64,000 bases of DNA. Origin: Phyllostachys edulis (lineage: Eukaryota > Streptophyta > Magnoliopsida > Poales > Poaceae). The translations under genes and the position numbers were made by a program. The notes under the pieces were generated by a model. That model was given only the letters and a program-made list of their open reading frames with translations, was not told the origin of the DNA and did not search any database. Below are positions 46,459 through 56,689 of the stretch, piece by piece (position 1 is the stretch's first letter; each line of letters opens with the position of its first letter). Location of the stretch: assembly GCA_036346405.1 (NCBI GenBank), contig CM070548.1, positions 71,953,739 through 72,017,738 of the forward strand, in the 5' to 3' direction.

Positions 46459-47296
46459 AGCATGTTTGGTACGGCTGTAGTTTTTCTGAAAAGCGACTTC
46501 CAACTAAGCTGCAGGATTGAATGGCTGCAGGGTTGAACGGCTGAGCTACATAGATTTGATGTTTGGTTGTCTGGCTTTTAGGTAGGTTGGTGACAGCTTC
46601 TAAGATGATAAATGTCTGAAATGCTTCTAAACCAAGTAATAACATGTTTGATGTTGTTTAACAGCAATTAACACAATTGACGGCAATTAACGATATTTAA
46701 TGACAACTAACGCAATTGGCGTCAATTAACACAATTAACGAGGACTACTGCAATTAACGATAACTACCGTAATTAACGACATTTAACGACAACTACCGCA
46801 ATTAACAACATTTAATGACAATGACATTTATCAGGGAGGAGCGCAGATCCGTCGACCAAACGCTACGGCGAATGGGCGATGGCTCGAGGAGGAGGAGGCG
46901 GCGGCGAAGCGCGAGATCCGATTGGGCAATCAGCAGGTCGACGGCGCGGCCGCCTTGCGTCGAGCTCATGACGACGGCTCGAGGGAGGGCGTCGGGGAAG
47001 GACAGCGACGGCGTGTGGGGAGGAAGAGGATGAGAGGCGGCACATGGGAAGGAGGAGGGGCGGCGGGGATTAGGGTTAGGGTTTGGCTAGAAGGGGGATT
47101 TTATGTGATGGCAAAAGCGGGTAATTACATGTGAACTTGAGGGGTAAATCCGAACAGGGCTGCGGGAAGTCGCGGGATGCTGCCCTACGGCGGCTTCCGG
47201 CTTCAAAAATCGGTGAGAAAAGCCCTCCGTTTGGGACAACTTTGAGTTTTTCGGACTAAAAGCCAAAGTCGAATTCGTCCCAAACACCCCCGGCTC
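46459..47296. mobile_element. candidate non-autonomous DNA transposon (Harbinger- or hAT-like ends)
   Basis: The left end GAGCATGTTTGGTACGGCTG follows TTTTA. The right end, read inwards on the - strand, is GAGCCGGGGGTGTTTGGGAC. The shared GTTTGG.AC core suggests imperfect terminal inverted repeats of the kind common in grass MITE-like elements. The inside has no coding ORF but contains a minisatellite (46660-46830) and a GC-rich tract. The flanks TTA and TCA do not form a clean target duplication. Confidence 0.35.
46660..46830. repeat. short-unit minisatellite, TTAACGACA/ATTAACGCA type
   Basis: About 14 degenerate units of 10-12 bases around CAATTAACG, CATTTAACGA and CAACTACCG. The same unit type occurs in reverse orientation at 53674-53930. 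Confidence 0.75.
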
Positions 47297-47762
47297 TCAT
47301 AAATGCTTCATGTACGATGTTCAAGCTACAACGGACGGAGACGGATGATGCAATGTGGCCTCAAACTCTTCCCGTCGCTCCTCTTTGTGTTCTATTCTGC
47401 TTAACAGAAATGCTCGCCGTTGGCTATCCTCTTCAACTTCCGCCTCTACACTCCGACGGGTTCACATCGAGCCGTTGCCATCGTCGTGCGCCCCCGCCCA
47501 TCATCTCGCCTCAGCCCGCCACCACCTGGGACGACCTGCGGCCGCAGACTGTTCCCCACGCTTGCCGCCACACACCCGCCGCCTCGCCGCATTTTGGGCC
47601 ACCGCAACGCCGCCACTCGATGCAGCCGAGCAGCAGGCAAGCGTGCCGTGCCACGCGACGCTCCTCCCGCCGCCGACTTTGGGTTGCCAAACTTCACCGC
47701 TCGATGCCGCTCCACGCTGCTGCCCCGTGTCGCTCCGCATGAACTTGGACTTGAGGTGGGAA
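47297..47762. other. GC-rich stretch without a supported gene
   Basis: Several overlapping ORFs on both strands (47317-47824) are Pro/Arg/Ala-rich, with no domain and no shared conserved frame. I see nothing that can be named. Confidence 0.5.
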
Positions 47763-48179
47763 TAAGGGTTCGTTTGAATGGAGGGATGCGATGGTCATGT
47801 ATCGAATGGTTCGGAAATAGGTAGATTCAAATTGTTTGGTTCGATGGATCGGATTGTTTGGTTCAGATCGATGGTTCCATCATGAAGCATATTCCCAAAG
47901 ATCTTTGCCGTGTGGTTCGATCCAATTTCCCGAACCACGCGGTTCACTCTCTCTCCCCATTGTGCTTTCACTCTCTCCCACCACGCTCGCTCTTCTCCAC
48001 CCAGATGTCTCCTCCGCTCCTCCTTGCACTCTTCCGTTCTTGCCCCCACCCTCTTTGTCTCCCCATTGCGCTCCTCTCTTCTTGCCCCGCCGCTGCTCCT
48101 CTCTTCTCCCCCCGCTCCTCTCCCAAATCTGCCCGATGCCGCCCAAGATCACCTGCAGTGAACATCATCTCCCCCCATA

Positions 48180-48560
48180 GAACCCTGCCGGCCACCTAGC
48201 CTCCCATGGTGTGGATTTGACGCAGAAGGACGCCCATTCTTCCTCCCCTCCCGGATCTGGCCGGCTTCTCCTTCCGCCTCCTCTCCCGGATCTGACCCGA
48301 CTGCTCCTTCTTCCTCCCCGATGTTGCTATCATCTCGGTAATCGAAGGCATGGATCCAAAACGCGCATCTCTCTAATCCTCCTCTCCTCCCCCGTCGCCG
48401 TCCTCTCTCGTCCTCCTCCCTTCTCCGCTGCCGGCGTCGTCCAAGCCCCTCTCCTCCCGAGCCATCGCCGCCTCCTCCATCCACCTCCCGAGCCACTGCC
48501 ACCTCATCCATCCACCTCCCGAGCCACCGCTGCCCTCCCCCTCCTCCTCCCTTGTTCTAC
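48180..48560. other. C-rich (CCTCC/CTTC) tract in the Harbinger 5' region
   Basis: Pyrimidine-rich with several overlapping ORFs on both strands and no domain. It probably lies upstream of, or within, the transposase leader. Confidence 0.5.
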
Positions 48561-49141
48561 ATGGATGAATGGATGGTACTACTAAAGATTACCATTGTTT
48601 GCCATTGTTTGATTACCATTGTTTGGGTATGATATGTGGATGAATGGATGATACTACTCAAGATTGGTAGAACACTAGGGATTTGCATTGCACACTGGAA
48701 CAATTCATGTATTCAATTGATGTTTGTTTATCAGTTGGGCATTGAGCATCCACTTGTTTATCCAGCTTGTTGTTCAATGTCTTGTATATGACTATCCTGT
48801 TTCGTGAATTTGATTTTCTTGTATGTAATTTGATTATCCTATCTTGTATCATTTGCTAACCTGATAGCACATAAGACATTCATTTGTACATTTACTAGCT
48901 GATGTTTGATTGTTGGATAGTCAACAAAATAGAAAACTGGAATTTTTGTACGTAGTGCATCTTTGAATTACAATGTATGGAAATGATTCATGATAGTTTT
49001 ATCTGAGCCGATTGATTATGGTATTGCTGAATTACAATGGATATGTTCAGATCTATATGCATCTTGATTTGAGTGTGTATGGTTCATATCCTCAAATTGT
49101 AGTCATTAGTGCTAATTATATATGTCACTCATGAATTGTAG

Positions 49142-50435
49142 ATGGACAACAGGAAGCTCAAAAGGAGAAAGATGTTGCATATTGGTTTTGCTACATACGT
49201 GGTTGCTTGCATGATAATTTTGTTTGTACGGTCTAGACTAAGGAATAGGAGAGACCGTATTACATATGGCCCAATCGAGGAAAGGGATAGGATTAGAATT
49301 GATTATCTGAATAGCAAAATTTGGAAGAATGAGACAACTTGTACCAACACAATTAGGCTTAAGAGAGCTCATTTCTTTCGGTTGTGTGAAGTTTTGAGAG
49401 AGCATTCTTTGCTCCATGACATCATACATGTATGTGTTGAGGAGCAAGTGACCATGTTCCTGAACACAATTGGCCATAACCTTAGAAATAGGCTAGTTGG
49501 AACCAATTTCACTCGGTCAGGTGAAACAGTTAGCCGATATTTTGGACTTGTCTTACATGCCTTAGGTGAGCTACAAAATGAGCTTATTAGGCCACCTTCT
49601 TTGGAGACCCCAAGCAAAATTGCAGGAAACCTAAGATGGGATCCATTCTTTAAGGTATGATAGCTAACAAGTATACCTTAGAGAATTTTGGGGGACATCG
49701 GTGGGTTACTAAAAAAATTTCTGTTTGTTGACCAAATAGGATTGTATTGGAGCCATTGATGGTACACATATAAGGGCTTCCGTTAGTACGTCTATGGAGG
49801 CAGCATTTCGTGGTAGGAAGTCATTTCCTACTCAAAATGTCATGGCAGCCGTAGACTTTGATCTTCGTTTCACATACGTTTTGGCTGGTTGGGAGGGGAC
49901 CGCTCATGATGCTACGGTGTTAGCCAATGCAATAGAGCGTGAGAATGGACTATGTGTCCCTCAAGGTAAATATCATCTTCGTTGTAGTATATGTCCATAC
50001 ATAGCAGTATAGCATCTTCATAAATGTGTTCCTCGTGTGTTAGGGAAATTCTACCTAGTGGATGCTGGTTACGGAGCCAAACCTGGGTTCATCCCACCTT
50101 TCCGCGGTGTGAGGTACCACTTGAATGAGTGGGGGAACAATCCTCCCCTTAATGAAAAGGAATTGTTCAATCTTAGGCACTCCTCTCTACGAGTGAGCGT
50201 AGAGTGCGCCTTTGGATCACTCAAGAGGAGGTTCAAAGTCCTTGATGATGTCACTCCATTCTTCCCCTTCTCAACTCAAGTTGATGTCGTCATAGCCTCA
50301 TGCATCCTGCATAATTGGGTTCTGTCTCAAGGAAGTGACCATTTCGTTGTACCCGAGGCTTCTTGGACACCAAACCCTCGTAGGATAGCAAGGGAGCAAG
50401 CAATTGACCATAGATCCACGGTTGACCAAAGGTAG
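49142..50435 (+). CDS. PIF/Harbinger DDE transposase, three exons, 376 aa, apparently intact
   Basis: Exons 49142-49654, 49740-49965 and 50044-50435 join at GT/AG borders (513+226+392 nt) and give one open frame ending at TAG. The N-terminal part has a hydrophobic stretch and a helix-rich segment (FLNTIGHNLRNRLVG, GETVSRYFGLVL). The DDE nuclease fold (HARBI1 type) has D178 in AIDGTH, D253 in LVDAGYGAKPGF and E300 in VECAFGSLKRRF, the usual catalytic triad. It also has the conserved GWEGTAHDATVL and SCILHNW. It would cut and move Harbinger elements and related MITEs with TWA targets, normally together with the Myb-like partner. The start ATG follows TTGTAG and may lie in a second exon of a longer transcript. 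Confidence 0.85.
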
Positions 50436-50489
50436 ACTATAGCCAATGAAATGTGGGAGGGTCTTCATAACTACGAAAACCATTGAATA

Positions 50490-50570
50490 TGTAATGCGAA
50501 CCTCTTATGTAAACCTATTATTTGTGATGAATTGTATGCGAACCTCTCATGTAAACCTATTATTTGTGAT
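50490..50570 (+). repeat. 50-bp tandem duplication downstream of the transposase
   Basis: ATGCGAACCTCTTATGTAAA recurs about 50 bases later with one change. Both copies continue through CCTATTATTTGTGAT. Confidence 0.75.
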
Positions 50571-50889
50571 TGCTTGATTTTACTTGTTGCATTAATCGCT
50601 AGAGATTTGCTAGAGATTTGTTCTTTGCTACTTTGCTATATTGACTAATGTAGCTTCACTTTCTAGTTGAGTGTCTCGAATTGAAGTCTCGGTGAGGAAC
50701 CATACCATTTTCAGCCTTGTCTGTTTTCAAAGGTACCCTCTCTTCTTTACTTTACATGTATATTGTTGTTCTTACATGCATTGCAAACACATGTACCATA
50801 GTCACTCATTGTATATAATGAAAACTGTTTAACAATTGCTTGTTGATGTGAGTATAATTTCCTTAAAAAAATGTTGTTTTTCCAGAGTT

Positions 50890-51867
50890 ATGGACATGGA
50901 CTCGGAACATGGGGATAACATGGGGGGTAACATTGGTGGTGGGGTTGTTTGGACAAATGCAATGTTTGCATTTGTGTTGACCCACTTGGCTAATCTTGTG
51001 GCTAGTGGCAACAAAACGTGCACTGGTTTCAAGAAAGTGCACCTCAACAATTATGCTAGGGCCTTGAATGAGCATCTAAGGGTGGATGTCACTAGAGATC
51101 AGGTTCAAAACCACTTGAGGAAGTGGAGAAAATTTTGGGGAAAGATAGGTAAGCTCCAAAACCTAAGTGGTGCTCTTTGGGATGAAAGCACCTGCATTAT
51201 CAGGCTTGACCATGTTCATTACACTGGTCATGTTAAGGTAATTCCTATCATATGTTGTTTTATATGTGTGCACTTCATTTTCATATCATACCTAGTTTCA
51301 TATCTAGTTTCATGTCTAGGATCATCGCGGTGATGCTGACTACTTGAACACCCCCCGAGCACTATCATGAGATGGCAACTATATTTGGGAATAGCATGGC
51401 TACCGGAAAGTATGCAAAGGGAGCAAATGACCCTATTGGTACAGATGTTAATGAAATATTAGATGATGACACACTGAAGGCTCCAACATAGGACAATGGT
51501 AAAAGAGCTGATGGACATGGTAGTGCCGAAGAGGTGACAATGTCCACCACATGTGGAGGTGACACATCGGCAAGTAAACCACCAAGAGGGCCAAGATATC
51601 TCATCGATGATGATATGTGTCTTTGTCATGACCACCGGCACAAAAAGACTTGCTAAAGCTATTGAGAAGGCCGGTACTGTAGAAACTGATGTTCCTGAAG
51701 ACCTTTGGGACAATATGATGGATCTCCCGGGATTTGAGGAAGCACATCTTGCCCACTACTATGCTCATTTGTGTGAGAATGTTTCTCTTGCCCGGGCATT
51801 CAACAAGTTGAGCTTCTCAAACAAGCTAGTTTGGGTTACTAGGTACATCAGTAACAATAATCTGTGA
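50890..51867 (+). pseudogene. Harbinger ORF1, Myb/SANT-like DNA-binding protein (broken)
   Basis: The first exon, 50890-51237, reads VVWTNAMFAFVLTHLANLV, RDQVQNHLRKWRKFWGKI and GALWDESTCII, a Myb/SANT-like (Myb_DNA-bind_3) domain, followed by a GT donor. The next exon starts after an AG at about 51320 (DHRGDADYLNTP). It loses frame in the run of Cs at about 51350, continues as HEMATIFGNSMATGKYAKG, and meets a TAG at about 51490. The C-terminal helical part is in another frame, 51650-51867 (DLPGFEEAHLAHYYAHL). In Harbinger elements this protein brings the transposase to DNA. This copy needs at least one frame repair and loss of one stop, so it is unlikely to work. Confidence 0.75.
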
Positions 51868-52676
51868 GCTAGCATTGTTATGTTGGAGTAGGACTTATTT
51901 TGCAGTACCTATCTAAGTGGGTGTAATCCTATTTATGTGTTGTAATGACTTATTCCTGTGTTTGGACAAGTAAACCTAGCAATGTATTTTATTTGCAATG
52001 TATGATAAATCACTAGTTCCTTTTGCTGTAACTGTGGTCATATAACTATTTCATATGTTGACAACATTCTATAGCAATTGCACAATATGGTATGGTGCAG
52101 CTTGTGGTAAGTTTTTTTTATAATCTTAACAAAATGTTGTATTTTTTCAGTACCAGTTCTTTGTCATGTATTTTTAATTCACAAAAGGAATGCTCATATT
52201 CTCAAAACTGAAGTACAACCTTTGTTTGATTGTAATAAAGTTTGCCCGAAATTTCAAATTTTCACTTGGTTTCCATCTTTTATTTGAATCTAGAATATTT
52301 GTGTGAGTAAAAGTTGTTAGAAATAATTTAATCAAATACTAGATTATTTATCTTGAATTATTATTATTATTAACAATTTTTTAGAAATTATTTTGACCTC
52401 ACCAAATTTCAAACATTTTCACTAATTCAGCTTTTGAAAATAATTTATTTCTGACAAATTTTAGTTTGAAAAGTTCTTAAAAAAAATTCCTAAGACTTAG
52501 TTGATTCTCAGAACCTCCTCAAAAAATTTAAGAATTTTTCAAAATTTTCTTCTATTTTAAATCGGTTGGTCAAACTCTTTGTCTTTTCGGTCAAAACCCT
52601 TTCAAACCCTAACCCAAACTCAAACCGGCCGGACTCGTTCTGACTTGGTCCAACCCAACCCCATTGCACCACCTCA
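51868..52676. other. AT-rich non-coding sequence in the Harbinger element
   Basis: No ORF or known motif. Composition and the CAAATTTCAAA-type words resemble LTR sequence, so an old insertion is possible. Confidence 0.4.
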
Positions 52677-53115
52677 TCGCACCGTTTCTTTTGGGACATT
52701 CGATGCGGATCAAACGGCTCACATGCGTTGGGACGTTTGGACGGTCCGAACGTCCCAACGCATCTAGGCCGTTCATTTTTGATCGTAGGGCTCGCGTCGC
52801 ACCCGAGTCTGGTTCGCACCGCCTCATTGCGCCGTTTATTTTGAGACGTCCGATGCGGATCAAACGGCTCACATGTGTTGGGTCGTTCGGACGGTCCGAA
52901 CGTCCCAACGCATCTGGCCCGTTCATTTTTTATCGTAGGGCTCGCGTCGCACCCGAGTCTGGTTCGCCCCGCCTCATCGCGTCATTTCTTTTGGGATGTC
53001 TGATGCAGATCAAACGGCTCACATGCGTTGGGACGTTCGAACGGTCCAAACGTCCCAACGCATCTGGGCCGTTCATTTTTTATTGTAGGGCTCGCGTCGC
53101 CAACAGTGGTAGCCT
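52677..53115. repeat. three tandem copies of a 150-bp repeat, each with a near-perfect palindrome
   Basis: GATGCGGATCAAACGGCTCA occurs at 52702 and 52852, and as GATGCAGATCAAACGGCTCA at 53002. The spacing is exactly 150 bases. In each unit TGCGTTGGGACGTTYGGAC is followed by its inverted copy GTCCGAACGTCCCAACGCA, giving about 19-bp arms with 0-3 mismatches and almost no loop. Unit sequence is highly similar throughout. The array is GC-rich in AT-rich surroundings. Confidence 0.9.
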
Positions 53116-53673
53116 AAGTTTTCAAAACAGTTGACCAAGAAACAAAAGGGTTTGACCAAGGCTTTAAAAATAGGAATAAAATTCTTAAAATTTTGAAATA
53201 AATCAGAGGGGTTCCTGGGACATCCTAGAACTCAATTAAAATATTAAACTTCACTGTTCAAGATTTAATTTGAATAATTTAAATTCAAACTTAGAATAAG
53301 TCTTTCATTTGAGTTTGAATTTTACGAGGGTCAAATTAAGTTCCAAAAATTTGGAAAAATTATATTAATACATGATAATTATTATAGTATTTCAATAAAT
53401 TATTTCCAGAAGATGAACAAGAGTTTTTGTTCTTGTTTTCTTTTGGAATTTATAATTGAGTTGTAGGTTTAAACTTTATTTGAGATTTTCCAAGTGCAAT
53501 AAAATATGCAAAATTTTCCAAAAAGTCATGCATGGATTCAATTTGGTGCTTGATCAGTTTTATGACCTAATTGAGGTTGTTAAGGTGTACTTGATATCTA
53601 GAGGATCAGTGAAACTTGCTCAGAAGTAGTTTACAATGACTATGAAGTAACTCTGGATGTCTCAACATGTATA
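53116..53673. other. AT-rich non-coding sequence
   Basis: No gene or repeat recognised. LTR-like composition, as at 51868-52676. Confidence 0.4.
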
Positions 53674-53930
53674 GTCGTCAAATGTTGTCAATTATCGTTA
53701 AATATCGTTAAATGTTGTCATTTATCATCAAATATCATCAATATCATTAATTATCGTCAAATGTCGTTAAATATGGTTAAATGTCATCAATTATCGTCAA
53801 ATGTCATCAAATGTTGTCAATTATCATCAAATGTCATCAAATATCGTCAAATAATATCGTTAAATGTTGTCAATTATCGTCAAATGTCATCAATTATCGT
53901 CAAATGTCATCAAATATTGTTAAATTTCGA
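53674..53930. repeat. short-unit minisatellite, TCAAATGTCA/TCAATTATCG type
   Basis: More than 20 degenerate units of 10-12 bases. On the reverse strand the units read GACATTTGACGATAATTGA, close to the array at 46660-46830. Confidence 0.85.
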
Positions 53931-53985
53931 AAGTTCAAATAAATTCCTTGCCTCCAATTCGGCTTGGCAAAAAATATAACAATTA

Positions 53986-54065
53986 CTCCCTCTGTATTTA
54001 TTTAATTGACGTCTTGTAGCTCATCTCTCTACTAGTCAACGTCAATTATATAAATTCGGAGGGAG
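53986..54065. mobile_element. Stowaway MITE, 80 bp
   Basis: Terminal inverted repeats CTCCCTCTGTATTTATTTAA and (right end, reversed) CTCCCTCCGAATTTATATAA are flanked by TA at 53984-53985 and 54066-54067. Inner TTGACGT/ACGTCAA is symmetrical. It has no coding capacity and is mobilised by Tc1/mariner-type transposases elsewhere in the genome. Confidence 0.85.
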
Positions 54066-54556
54066 TAATTGTTTGCAAAACTATTTTCAAACTTGAATTT
54101 AAATTCAAATCAATTTCTAAACTCAATTCTCACAATTGTAGGAGGTGAACTCACCACCTCTAGTGAGAGGGTTATCATATCCAACTTCATTCACCAAACC
54201 AAACAACATCTTGAACCATCCAGGATCATCCTATACAACCAACCAAACAAAACTCTGTATCATCCCATACAACCAACCAAACAGACTGATTGTACCATCC
54301 TATACAGGACGATCCTATCCTACCCATACCATCCCATCCCATTCAACCTCATCCCACCAACCAAACACATCCTAAGTGAACAGAGAGAGGACCGATATGT
54401 TTTGGTTACTTGCTCACGAGACTCGTAAAGGAATTGTACGAATAGCAGCGCTGTTAAGCTCTTGTGCCTTCGTGGTTTACGTAACGCTTAGCTCTTATCA
54501 TATACCACAGTGTTACTATCCACTCTGATAATGCAACTTCCAAGAACAACAGTATA

Positions 54557-54636
54557 CTCCATCCAGTTTTAAATAGTTGACGTGCCATAAGTGCTAGCTG
54601 CATGCTACGACGTCAAGTAAATCCGATCGGAGGGAG
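54557..54636. mobile_element. second Stowaway MITE, 80 bp
   Basis: It starts CTCCATCCAGTTTTAAATAG and ends CGGAGGGAG, flanked by TA at 54555-54556 and 54637-54638. It has the same length and the same inner TTGACGT..ACGTCAA layout as 53986-54065, but a different centre. It appears to sit in the degraded 5' LTR of the third gypsy element. Confidence 0.75.
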
Positions 54637-54639
54637 TAG

Positions 54640-55821
54640 TTCAGGGGAAGGTTGAGACTGAGAAGGGGTACTGTGTGCTACTTTGGGTGGAGCTGTGTGC
54701 ACGGGAATAATAAATTGTGTGTATAGGAATTTGTATTTATAAATTGGAAGTCTTGCCTTGGTCAATTAAGGACTTAATTTTGTACACCATTGAACTGAGC
54801 CTTACTGTACGACCACATGCCTGATGAGACGGGCCTAGCTTAGTAAGTTATGGATTGTTGACATTGCTACTCAGATAGTAGGTTAGACTGTGTTGAATGG
54901 GTGGAGGTGTGCTACCAAGTAGTCACATCACGGGGCGGTTCGCCGTGTCCCTGTCCAACGGTGTGTGTCGAACCAATCACTGTGTATAGTTTGGTATGAT
55001 GGTTAAGCACACTAGGAGTATCAATGCTTGAGATGAAGTTTCTGAAAGATTTTGTTGTGATCAGCTCTGATCCAATCGATTGCATCTTGTGGGTAAAGTG
55101 TACAAACTCTGCAGAGTGTTAAATCAATTTATTCAAATAGCCACGTCCACGGCCATGGACATGCTTGGGGATTTCACACGAGGGGTAAATTTTCATAAAA
55201 CAATTGGGAAGGGACGGCTGTGCGATCTAAGTCATATGGCTATGTGAATAACTTATTTAGGCTATGTGTCTTTATGAACTAAAACTGTTAAATTATTATT
55301 ATCTATTTGTTTTAAATTATGCTTTCAATCTATTATTCATATTCAATTGCAAATGTTGCATTTCTGCAAAAGAACCACAGAAGTCATTCCTTTGGAAGAA
55401 GCCATCATCTATAAATTGCATTCTATGGTATGACTTGTGAGTACGGTTGTGTACTCATGCTTGCTATAATCAATCAACAGAAGAGGAGGAATCGTCAGTC
55501 AACAAGGTCTACTTCAAGGACCGTGGAGAACTAGGTCGCGCTACCCCAGCCGATTGCCTGTGGGCATATGGATGGGCTTCACTGAAGTTATTCCGTTACG
55601 TTCCGCTGCAGCTTAATTGAGCTATTTGCCTTTTGAGGCATTAATTGTAAGCTTTGACCTTAAGGTCTTTACTCTGATATTTATTGTTATTTTCCTATTT
55701 ATTAGTCATCTTTGTATATGAAAATGATATTTCACTGATGTTACCACTGTGTGCACTAGCGTGATCCTGGACTAGTGCAGTATACACAGAGGGTCTAGAA
55801 TTGCATTTTTGGGTCCCAACA
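54640..55821 (+). repeat. 5' LTR remnant of the third gypsy element
   Basis: It corresponds to the last ~1.2 kb of the 3' LTR and ends GGGTCCCAACA at 55821. The first ~2.3 kb of the LTR is not found to its left, although weak similarity may continue for ~80 bases across the Stowaway insertion. Confidence 0.82.
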
Positions 55822-55825
55822 GAGG

Positions 55826-55838
55826 TGGTATGAGATCC
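55826..55838 (+). promoter_or_regulatory. decayed primer binding site (initiator tRNA-Met type)
   Basis: TGGTATGAGATCC, 4 bases after the LTR end. The standard plant form is TGGTATCAGAGCC, so two positions differ. Confidence 0.75.
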
Positions 55839-56680
55839 ATATCGACTGTAGATCGTGACCTTAGTTAGAATGGCCGTTGTTAAGGAAAACTTCAAAACCT
55901 ATTTTACAAATGGAAAATCTTAATGATGTGTGATTCTCATCTTGTCTAGCTTCTATACTCTTCCACTCTATTTCTTTCTCATCAATATTCTTGCTCACCA
56001 TTTTGAGTATTAAATTAGACTCGCTTCCCTCGTAACTTCTATAGTTGTCATTATCTGTACCAAATGTCTCGGTGGATGCCCAAGAACTGTTTTGAGCAAC
56101 TCTTGAAGACCATGCAACCACCAACAACGTATCAATATCTTCCCATGTGTTTGAGACAAGTTTATCGCAAGAATTGAAGACCAAGAAGAAGTTGTACATC
56201 GCCCCCGTCTTTCTCCATGTTCCGCCTGCAAGGATCGCAAGCAGTCAATGTTTGATGAAGACCGTAATCAGTTTGAGTTGTCTTCAGACCAGCCATATAG
56301 GATAAATCAGCATTGGTTCCTCCCGTGTGTTGAGCCAAGTCACCCCGTTAAGTTAGAGTTTCATCGATTAGACGATTAGTTTTTCGTCTTCTTTTGCTTG
56401 TGTGTAGTTTGTCTGTGAGTTTTGTGCTTCTTAATAGCTTTTTGGCTATTTGTGTGTTTCTTGGTGTTCTTTGGGTTAAACTTGCTCCCCTTAGTAGATT
56501 GTTTTCCCTTACCTTGTGCTTTTTCCTCTCATCTATTAGCCTTGGTCAGCCAGCAGATGAAGAGCTCCGGTGAAACCAACCTTGTCAGTAATCTTGAGAC
56601 AGTCTGTGCCAGCTCAGATCTTGTCAATCCCAGTGGACAGTTGTCAGTATCAAAGTAACAGATCTAGTCGTGGAACAATT
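55839..56680. other. leader of the third gypsy element, no supported ORF
   Basis: Untranslated leader-like sequence. Small ORFs on both strands have no domain. Confidence 0.5.
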
Positions 56681-56689
56681 CTTGGTAGC

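Larger units (their letters stand above)
47766..54372 (+). mobile_element. PIF/Harbinger transposon with transposase and Myb-like ORF
   Basis: The left end GGGTTCGTTTGAATGGAGGG and the reverse complement of the right end, GGATGTGTTTGGTTGGTGGG, form imperfect terminal inverted repeats. Both are flanked by TAA (47763-47765 and 54373-54375), matching the 3-bp TWA target of this superfamily. Subterminal GTTTGGTT motifs repeat at both ends in inverted orientation. Inside are a DDE transposase gene and a Myb/SANT-like ORF, the two genes of autonomous Harbinger elements. The right 2.4 kb holds extra sequence: a 150-bp tandem array, a minisatellite and a Stowaway MITE. Ends were found by eye; the similarity of the inverted repeats is about 17 of 23 bases. 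Confidence 0.65.

Noticed and set aside
47317..48585. Several Pro/Ala/Arg-rich ORFs on both strands
   Set aside because: Mutually overlapping frames with no recognisable motif; explained by C-rich composition.
52677..53115. CRISPR-like regular repeats
   Set aside because: Units are contiguous 150-bp tandem copies without variable spacers, and the DNA is from a plant nuclear genome.
46459..54372. One composite Harbinger element starting at 46459
   Set aside because: The left flank is TTA and the right TAA. The pair 47766/54372 has matching TAA and better inverted repeats.
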